A stretch of DNA of 47,035 nucleotides. Origin: CAWDDA01 sp963813345. GTDB taxonomy: Bacteria; Acidobacteriota; Blastocatellia; RBC074. The translations under genes were made by a program, and so were the position numbers. This document shows positions 37,044 through 44,489 of the stretch, in pieces. The notes under the pieces were generated by a model that was not told the DNA's origin, did no database searches, and saw nothing but the letters and a program-made list of their open reading frames with translations. Positions within the stretch are counted from its first letter, which is position 1. Every line of letters begins with the position of its first letter. The stretch is from contig CAWEYR010000006.1 of NCBI GenBank assembly GCA_963813345.1, positions 1-47,035 on the forward strand, in the 5' to 3' direction.

Positions 37044-39354
37044 CTAAGGTGCAGGCTTCCAGTCGATCTCTAATACGCGGATGCCAAGCGTTCTTGGGTC
37101 TGGTGGCAGCAACGACACCCTGAGCTGATAGTTTTAGTTCGGTCCGGGTCGACGTGAGTCTCGCAGGAACCTTGTACTGGCGTGTGAAGAAACCTGCCGG
37201 AGGATTGAAATGATCGAGCCTTTCACCGGCGATCTCGAGCGTCACATCCGATCGAATGCCAGGCGAGCGTTCTGGAACTAACATCGTCAAAGTAAGCTGG
37301 CCGTCGCCGTCAATCGGAGGCAGGTTGACAGTCGCGCGATCGCTGGTCCAGCGCCAGGATCTGGTCGCGTCCCGCTCGAGTAAATGCCATCCGCTACCGA
37401 GAAACTGATCTGCAGACGTAATCAATGATCCTGTTCCGGGCGCTGGATACCAGTCGATGGAAAAGCTCTGGATGCCCAGTTCACGATCGTCGGATGAAGC
37501 GCCGGTATTGCGCGGCGAGAATGATTGATCTGTCTCGATCGAAAGTACCGACCAAAGCCTTGCCGGATCGGGATGCACTGTCCACGTCTGGTCAATGGAT
37601 TCAGCGGGTGCCGTGATTTCCGCAATCTGGCGGGAATCAATACTGATTCTCACGGTTGGCAGTTGCTTGATAGCCGGTGGTTTTGGTGTCTGGGCTCGCA
37701 ATCGGACGAACATGTCTCGCCCGTGAATTGAGTAGTCCGACTCTGCCGTGTCGACCCATCCAGCGCCAGGATGTCTGCCCGTCGGATTCCTCTGAATACC
37801 AACCCGAAAGGTATGTCGTATCGTAGCTGCTTGCTTAAGTCGCTGACATAAACATCGAAGTAACGGCCGAGAGTGATCATGCGCAGTCTGCGAGCCGGCA
37901 ATGTTTGAGACCACTTGAAGGTTGCTTCCACGCTGCTTGTCGGCCAGGGCGTTGCGAGTCCGTAAACCGCAGGATTTCCGGCCAGCGGATCGATAAGATT
38001 GCTCCGCGAATCATAGGCTTCCTGGTTTTGAAAGACCTTTTTCTGGTCCGGAAGCAGAAAGCGAATGTAGGGCGAGAATAGTCCGTCATACATCAGAACG
38101 TCGCGTTGCGGATCCAGCGTCTTCTTAAGATGGTCGATAGCGCGAAGCGGCGGACTCTCCTCGGACCTCACGAGCCTGATAACCGGGTAAGTCCAGACGA
38201 TCATCCATATCAAAAGAACCCCGGGTATGAATGCGGCGACTACAGCTTGAATCTTCGCCGGAAGTGCGAAGCGCTGCGCGAATTGAAGATGATGCAATGC
38301 GAGACGCGGCGCCAGGATTGCCCCGCACGCTGCCAGGCCTGCAAAGAGTGGGACGTAGGGAAGCGAGTAAAGCGGTGCGCTGAGCGGGGTGTTCAGAATG
38401 AATACGAAAGTCAGGTATGGGACGAAAGCAATTGCCATCCAGCCAATCGCCGACAAGCGACGCGCTGCAATCAGCGCACCCAGCCCAACCACCGAAAGGC
38501 CAAGCATCGACCACGCAATCGATCGCGCTCCCCAGATGTCGAGGAAGAAGCGTCGCGCTCTGTAAGAAAGCACGGCATTCTCGGTATCTGAGAGAATACT
38601 GTCCCTGGTAATCGTGAACTGGCTGTGACTGCTCATTACAAACTGATACATCCGCCAGCCTGTGTGCAGGATCAATGGAACATACCAGACCAGGAAACAG
38701 ACCGTTGCTGTGCCTACGGCACCGGCCACGAGACGCCAATGCCTTTTCCAGAGGTGAAACAGAAGTACGCAGGTGACAGTAGGTGCAACGACTGGAAGTA
38801 CCGTGACACGCACTCCCATCCCGAGCCCGAGCAGCGCGCAGCTCAGGAGAAGCGCTCGAGGTGATCTCACACCACGGATTGCAAGCGCCAGGCTGATCAC
38901 CCCGATTGCGAATCCGGGAATGTCACTTCTCGGACCACCGCTGTGCAGCCACACGTTGGCTGCGAAAATAGTGAACAGTGCTCCGGTTAGGGCGATCCAT
39001 CTGTCTCTGAATATTTCGCGGAAGAGGAAGTACAAGGCCGGTGCAAGAAGAGAAGCGAAAAGAACGTTGACAGCAACCAGCGCGTGATGCTCGTTCTTGA
39101 AAAAGGCATAGGCAAGCCGCGCCATCATGATGAACACCGGAAAGCCAGGCGGGTGTGGAATGTTTCTTTCGAGATCGTACTCGTGCATCGCGTGCGCGAA
39201 GAGGATGTCGTCCCACTCCCAAAGTGATGCATGGATTGCCAATGACACGTGAAACGATGCCAACGAGACAAAGGATGATTATGATTCTCAGCTCTGTGCG
39301 GCGGTCCTTGGAATGGCTGGCTGCAGTTTCACGCAATGGGGATTCTTCCTTCAA
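37044..39354 (-). CDS. Multi-pass membrane glycosyltransferase (GT-C/ArnT-like) with C-terminal beta domain, three frame breaks
   Basis: Integral membrane protein of about 770 residues. The start is probably the TTG at 39354 (MKEESPLRETAASH), followed by RIIIILCLVGIVSRVS. After a frame change at about 39245 comes SLWEWDDILFAHAMHEYDLE, the acidic EWDD-type loop of GT-C enzymes, and NIPHPPGFPVFIMMARLAYA; about ten membrane helices follow. The periplasmic part has LRAIDHLKKTLDPQRDVLMY. Frame changes at about 37790 and about 37128 connect a beta-rich C-terminal domain (WVDTAESDYSIHGRDMFVR, FFTRQYKVPARLTSTRTEL) and the end LEIDWKPAP at TAG 37044. GT-C enzymes move sugars from polyprenyl-phosphate carriers; the acceptor is unknown. 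A GT2 fragment lies just upstream on the same strand. Confidence 0.75.
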
Positions 39355-39539
39355 GCGTTATGATGCACGGATTCAGATGCTGATGCGGATGCCGAGCAGG
39401 AGAAAGTCTGGTCGTCGAGTCGAAGCCTTCCAACCTGCTGAATGTGTTGTTCGGCATTATAGGCAACAACAAAGACTGCCACGCGATTCTGTTCGAGCAC
39501 GCTCCGCGCCTGCTCTGCAATGAAGTCTTCATTATTCAT
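39351..39539 (-). pseudogene. Truncated N-terminus of a family-2 glycosyltransferase
   Basis: The first 36 residues from ATG 39539 (MNNEDFIAEQARSVLEQNR, then VAVFVVAYNAEQHIQQV) match the start of GT2 enzymes such as polyprenyl-phosphate sugar transferases, including the VVxAYNA nucleotide-sugar strand. After about 39432 the similarity stops and the frame reads low-complexity Ser/Ala to a stop at 39351. The catalytic DxD and the rest are missing. Probably a deletion remnant next to the membrane glycosyltransferase. Confidence 0.6.
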
Positions 39540-39584
39540 CGATCGATTCGTCGAATATACCAACGAATCATCAGATCAAAAGGA

Positions 39585-39760
39585 AAGGTACGTTGTAGCC
39601 CTGGGAGCGCCGGCACTGGAGCGCCGGCTCAGACCGGCCACGAGCCGCGAAGCGTGCGAGTCGTGCAGAGTACTTCCAAGACTCGCACGCTTCGCGGCTC
39701 GTGGCCGGTCTGGAGACCGCGCTCCAGGTGGCCGGCGCTCCCAGGGCTACAACGTACCTT
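39585..39760. repeat. 174-base compound hairpin after the ADOP gene
   Basis: Outer arms AAGGTACGTTGTAGCCCTGG / CCAGGGCTACAACGTACCTT pair exactly and extend through GAGCGCCGGC. Inner arms of 31 bases (starting AGACCGGCCACGAGCCGCGA) also pair exactly around the loop CGTGCAGAGTACTTCCAAG. The middle blocks carry CTGGAGCGC / GCGCTCCAG. It starts eight bases after the ADOP stop. The outer word GGTACGTTGTA is shared with the repeat at 44346-44418, the GGGAGCGCC part with 36967-37039, so it looks like one element nested inside another. Confidence 0.95.
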
Positions 39761-39767
39761 CCATTCG

Positions 39768-42276
39768 TTATTCCTGACGCAGTGCCACGATCGGGTTGAC
39801 GCGGGTGGCACGCTGCGCAGGAAGGTAGCAGGCTAGCAGTGATACCAGTCCGAGCAGCATCAGCGAAAGTCCGATAGACAATGGGTCAAGCGGGCTCAGG
39901 CCATAGAGGAAACTGGATATGAGACGGGTAGCCACGAAGACCAGCGACAGACCGGCGGCAATTCCCAGAAGAACAATCGTCAGACTCTGCCGCAATACGA
40001 GCCAGAGCACGCTCTTTTCGTTTGCGCCGAGAGCCATCCGGATGCCGATCTCGTGCGTTCGCTGCGTGACGGCGTATGAGATCACGCCATAAAGACCGAT
40101 GCTGGCGAGCAACAATGCCAGAAGGCCGAACACGACGCACAGCGATGTTATCAATCGCTCACCCGCGATTGTTCGATCGACCTGGTCCGAAAGTGTGATT
40201 ATGCGGCGGATCATCACATCTCTGCTTACTTCCAGAAGCGCCCGGCGAACCGGTTCAGCAATCGCTGCGAGCGGCTCTTTTGTGCGTACCTCGAGCGAGC
40301 GCAGACTTCGCGGCAACTGCTCAATCGGAATGTAGAACATCGGTTTGGTTTCGGCTCGCAGGTCGTTGTATTTCGCGTCGCGAACTACGCCTACAATCTC
40401 AATCCGCTTTCCCTTCATCGCTCCGGCGTCGATCTCAATTGTTTGTCCGAGAACGGTTGCTGAACTGCCAGCCGCAACGGAAAAGAAGCGGCGCGCCATT
40501 GATTCGTTGATCACTGCAACAGGAGGCGAGTTGTGCGTGTCGCGATCCTCAATGCTCCGTCCTGCGGTGAGTTTCATCCCCACCGTTTCAATATAGCCGG
40601 ACGAGACCGAATTGAATCGCGCACTAACACGTTCGTCCTGCGAGGGTGTGTAGCCTTGAATCTTCAACGGGGCACTGATATCGCTCGGGCTGAAGAGCAA
40701 AAGTCCTGAGAAGCTTGAGGATTCGATGCCTGGAATCTGTCTCACGCGCTCGAGCGCCTGGTGCGCGACGAGCGCCATCGCAGCCGGCTCGCGGTTGGAC
40801 GGATTGTGCGCGAGATCGAACACGTATACCTGTGCCGGTCGGAAACCGGGATCAATACTTCGCAGGTTATAGAGACTTCGTATGAGAAGACCGGCGCCGA
40901 TCAGCAGTAGCAGCGAGAGCGCAATCTGGACAGCGATCAGCGTGCGCCCGAGGTATTGCCGGCCGTGTTTCCCGATTCCACCGAACCCCTGATCTTTGAT
41001 TGCAGATACAAGATCGAGACGGCTCGCTCGCCAGGCGGGCGCAATGCCGAAAGCTATGCCGGTAAGCACCATGACAGCCGATGTGAATGCAAGCACGCGG
41101 AAGTCAGGAGTCAAGTCGAGCCGGAGGGGCTGCGGACCTGTATCGACCATCTGCACCAGGAGCCTGATTCCCCAATAGGCAACGATCAGCCCGGCTATCG
41201 TCCCGAATGCTGAAAGCAACACGCTTTCGGTCAGCAACTGGCGGACGAGTCGCATGCGGCTGCAGCCGAGTGCGAGCCGCGCCGCAATCTCGCGTCGTCG
41301 TGCAACGCCACGTGCCAGGAGGAGGTTGGCGACATTCGCGCAGGCGATCAGGAGGACCAGCGCGACAATTGCCATGATGATCCATAGAGGTCGCGTATAA
41401 GTGCGCCGCAGCGGGCCATAGCCTACGCCGGTCGCTCCCTGTTCAAGTTGGATCGAGAAATCGCGAATCGAAGCGGTTTGATTTGGTGATGGCGACTGCA
41501 CACGCTCGTCCTGGATCAGTTGCTGAAACAGAAGCGTTATCTTCTTTTCTGCCTCTTCACGACTAACGCCGGGTTTAAGTCTGCCCATATGCGAAGTAAA
41601 TTGACCGCGGCGATTCTCAAGATTGTCGCTCGATGAGAACGAGATCAATGGAACCCAGATGTCTGGCTCGCTCCCCACCATCTCGCCGAAAAACCCGCGC
41701 GGAGCAACGCCAATGACGCGGCACGGGCTGCGGGTGATCACTATCGTGCGATCAAGAACGTTGGGATCGCGGCCGAATTGCCGCTCCCAGAACGAATAGC
41801 TGAGGACGGCAAGCGAGCCGGCAACCTGACTTGACGCTGGATTGCGATCTTCGTCTTCAGTGAAAAAGCGCCCGAGAGCAGGATGGACGCCAAGCACGGG
41901 GAAAAAGTTCGCCGTAACGAAGCTTGTCCGCAACATTATCGATCACAGTTGCTCCCGCATCACCTACACCTGGTATCGATAACCTGATTGGTGTCTCTCC
42001 GGCGCTCGCGAACATGTCTGTGAACACATCCTGACGAGCCCGCAAATCGCGAAACATCGGGAACGAGATGATTGCCGGGGAGGCCTGACGGCGCGGGTTG
42101 AGCACAACAAGCTCGTTTGGATTCGTTACGGGCAGATGGCGCAGCAGGACCGCGTTGATGAGGGAGAAGACAGCAGTATTTGCTCCAATGCCAAGCGCCA
42201 GCGTGAGCACGGCAACTATGGTGAAGCCTTTGTGTTTGAGCAGCATTCTCGCGCCGAAGCGAAGGTCGTGAAACAT
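39768..42276 (-). CDS. ADOP-type ABC transporter permease (MacB/FtsX), one frame break
   Basis: Membrane protein of about 836 residues of the 'acidobacterial duplicated orphan permease' group, related to MacB permeases but without its own ATPase gene nearby. N-terminus: MFHDLRFGARMLLKHKGFT, first helix AVLTLALGIGANTAVFSLIN, the standard opening. A frame change at about 41935 separates it from TSFVTANFFPVLGVHPALGR. A MacB-type periplasmic domain follows, then FtsX helices (LWIIMAIVALVLLIACANVA, LLLARGVARRREIAARLALG), a second periplasmic domain and a second FtsX block (SIGLYGVISYAVTQRTHEIG, IRMALGANEKSVLWLVLRQ). Ends RVNPIVALRQE. The PadR gene 45 bases upstream on the same strand is the usual partner. 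Role: probably extrusion or mechanotransmission, not proven. Confidence 0.88.
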
Positions 42277-42321
42277 ATGACTACCTCCCTGGCATGGCGC
42301 CGCTTGGCAGCGAATGGCCGG

Positions 42322-42624
42322 TCAGAGACCGGCGCTCGGTGCATTTTCGATGAGGCGGTACCGGCTTGCGGATTCGGAGAGCGCGTTAACACCGGACCTG
42401 GTCAACTCGTAGTATTTGCGGGGCGGTCGCAGCTCACGTTGGGCAATCGTGTGTTTTTCCCATTTAGATTTGACGAGGGCGGCATCCTCCAGGCGACGAA
42501 GAGCTGGGTAGACCGTGCCGCTGGGAAGGCCCGTCGCATCCATGATGTCGAAGCCATACTGATATCCGTTGTCGAGAGCGCGCAGGATAACGGCCATCGT
42601 AAACGAGATGTATCGTCTGACCAT
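42322..42624 (-). CDS. PadR-family regulator of the ADOP operon
   Basis: Winged-helix regulator of 100 residues. ATG 42624 has GGAGG nine bases upstream. The sequence follows the PadR pattern: FTMAVILRALDNGYQYGFDI, then MDATGLPSGTVYPALRRLED with the recognition helix, and RPPRKYYELTRSGVNALSES as the wing and C-terminal helix. It lacks the long dimer-forming second domain, as usual for the PadR-s1 type. It is the first gene of the unit with the ADOP permease, and a dyad overlapping its -10 (42644-42663) is a likely autoregulatory site. The signal is unknown. Confidence 0.88.
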   Translation of the reverse strand: MVRRYISFTMAVILRALDNGYQYGFDIMDATGLPSGTVYPALRRLEDAALVKSKWEKHTIAQRELRPPRKYYELTRSGVNALSESASRYRLIENAPSAGL

Positions 42625-42643
42625 CAGGGTGATCCTCCATCGG

Positions 42644-42673
42644 CTATATATATTTCTACATAGGTAATGTCAA
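42644..42673 (-). promoter_or_regulatory. PadR/ADOP promoter with overlapping dyad operator
   Basis: On the minus strand TTGACA (42668-42673), a 17-base spacer and TATATA (42645-42650). The dyad CTATGTA-N6-TATATAG (42644-42663; 6 of 7 positions match) covers the -10 and spacer. A repressor bound there would block RNA polymerase. Start codon 20 bases downstream of the -10. Confidence 0.65.
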
Positions 42674-42823
42674 GAGGCATGTAGACGCCTTCAGGCGGAT
42701 CGCACGCGGAGCCGCGAAGACGCGAAACGAACCACAGAATTGCTGCTTCGAATCACGTTATCTTTATCGGACTCGTCTTCGCGTATACCCTCCTTGGCAT
42801 TAAGTTTGCATTCAATCGTTGTT

Positions 42824-43418
42824 ATGAAGACGGGAAACTATAGATCAACATTAGCAATAGTTTGCGCGGGCGTAGTCTTTTGCCTGCTGCACAATACTGG
42901 CGATCATCGCGTCCGGGCTCAACAGCTTAACGCGGTGAACCCTTCCGCCTCGATTACCGCATTTCAGGATCGGGTAAAACAATACATGAAGCTGCATGAG
43001 CAGGCGGTCAAGAAGCTTCCAAAGGCTTCTTCGAAAAGCAAACCAGACAAGATCGAGGTTTACCAGGAGGGCCTGGCCGAACTGATCCGAGGGTCAAGAG
43101 TGAATGCGAAGCCAGGGAGAGATCTTCACTGCGGATATTGGTGCGCATATTCGCGGCGTGATCAAAGGGGAATTCAAGGGAGCGAGACTGAAGGAACTCC
43201 GCTCAACCGTCGCGGAAGCGAACATACCGGTGACAACCTTGCGTGTCAATTATCCCTACCCCGATACAAAAGAACTTGTGGAAATGCCGCCGACGCTCTT
43301 GTTGAAACTTCCCGAACTGCCCAAGCAGCTCGGATACCACTTTGCCGGCCGGCGCCTGCTTTTGATTGATCGTGAAGCTCGAATCGTTGTCGATTACCTG
43401 AATGATGCGCTGCCATAG
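42824..43418 (+). CDS. Secreted protein of unknown function (Acidobacteria-type), one frame break
   Basis: Exported protein of about 198 residues. From ATG 42824, RSTLAIVCAGVVFCLLHNTG is the signal peptide. The mature part is helical and Lys-rich (FQDRVKQYMKLHEQAVKKLP). A frame change at about 43115 leads to GEIFTADIGAHIRGVIKGEF, then VTTLRVNYPYPDTKELVEMP, PTLLLKLPELPKQLGYHFAG and the end RLLLIDREARIVVDYLNDAL. The second half, with its PP.LL..LP.LP pattern and terminal VDY, recalls short secreted proteins that I associate with Acidobacteria; no function is known. It lies 27 bases before the metallophosphoesterase gene, so the two are probably co-transcribed. Confidence 0.65.
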
Positions 43419-43445
43419 AAATAGAAATTGCTGGGGGAGGATTCT

Positions 43446-44334
43446 ATGACTTTGAACATGAACAGGAATTTGATAAAGAGGGTTTCGTACTCTTCTGTCG
43501 CGATAATTGTCTTATCGATCTTTGTCACGGCCGCAGAGAGCCCGAAGATCATTCTTCCAAACAAATCTGGCTCCGTTCGACTCGCCGTCATTGGTGACAC
43601 GGGAACGGGAGCAGGACCGCAACAGCAATTGGCCGATGTGATGCTCTCATCTCGCGCAGTCTTTCCCTTCGAGTTTGCTCTTATGCTGGGGGACAATCTG
43701 TATGGCGGTGAGGATGCCAACGACTATGCGGAGAAGTTCGAGATTCCATACAAGAAGCTATTGGATGCGGGTGTGAAGTTCTATGCGTCGCTCGGGAATC
43801 ACGACAATGCGACGCAGCGGCTGTACAAGCATTTCAACATGGACGGCAAAGAGTACTATACCTTCAAGAAAGGGAACGTCAGATTCTTCTCGCTTAACAG
43901 CAACTATATGGACAAGCGGCAACTCGAGTGGCTCGAAGCTGAGTTGGCGAAGAGCGGGTCGGACTGGAAGGTCTGCTATTTCCATCATCCTCTGTACTCT
44001 TCGGGAAAGCGGCATGGTTCTAACGAAGAGTTGCAGCGTGTGCTTGAGCCAGTATTCGTGAAACACGGTGTGAACGTTGTACTGACGGGACACGAGCATT
44101 TCTACGAACGCATAAAGCCGCAGAAGGGCATCTACCATTTCATTTCGGGCGGCTGGAGGCAAGCTGAGGACGAACGGTTTGAAAGCCACCAAACTGACAG
44201 AAAAGTCTTTTGATCAGGACCTGCACTTCATGTTGTTTGAGGTCGACGCGGATCAGATGCACTTTCAGGTGATCACACGCACCGGAAAGACAGTAGATTC
44301 CGGAGTATTGATTCGCCAGAAGACAGGCGCATGA
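43446..44334 (+). CDS. Secreted calcineurin-like metallophosphoesterase, one frame break
   Basis: Predicted exported phosphatase or phosphodiesterase (purple-acid-phosphatase/tartrate-resistant type), about 296 residues. ATG 43446 has GGGGGAGG upstream; YSSVAIIVLSIFVTAAES is the signal peptide. Metal motifs appear in order: AVIGDTGTGAG (D-x-G/T), LMLGDNLYGG (GDN), SLGNHDNAT (GNH[DE]), CYFHHPLYSSG (His) and VVLTGHEHFYER (GHEH). All dimetal ligands are present. One extra T at about 44156 (GGCTGGAGGC) breaks the frame; corrected it reads GGGGKLRTNGLKATKLTEKS, continues DLHFMLFEVDADQMHFQVIT and stops at 44334. It follows the secreted unknown protein by 27 bases and is followed by an inverted repeat. 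The natural substrate is unknown. Confidence 0.87.
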
Positions 44335-44345
44335 GCGCTGAGTAA

Positions 44346-44418
44346 GGTACGTTGTACCGCCTTCAGGCGGAATCTTCGCTTGCAACCAGCTTCCGCCTAA
44401 AAGGCGGTACAACGTGCC
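44346..44418. repeat. Inverted repeat of the GTACCGCCTTCAGGCGG family
   Basis: Left arm GGTACGTTGTACCGCCTTCA (44346 onward) pairs with a right arm that ends AAGGCGGTACAACGTGCC. Each arm also contains its own CCGCCT/AGGCGG hairpin. It starts 11 bases after the phosphoesterase stop and ends about 70 bases before the rhamnosidase ATG. A half copy is at 18945-18968. Confidence 0.9.
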
Positions 44419-44489
44419 CCTTACCTCCCTTTTTCCGGGTATAATCCCATCGAAATCGACACCTTCCTGAGGCAAAGAGGTACCCGGAA

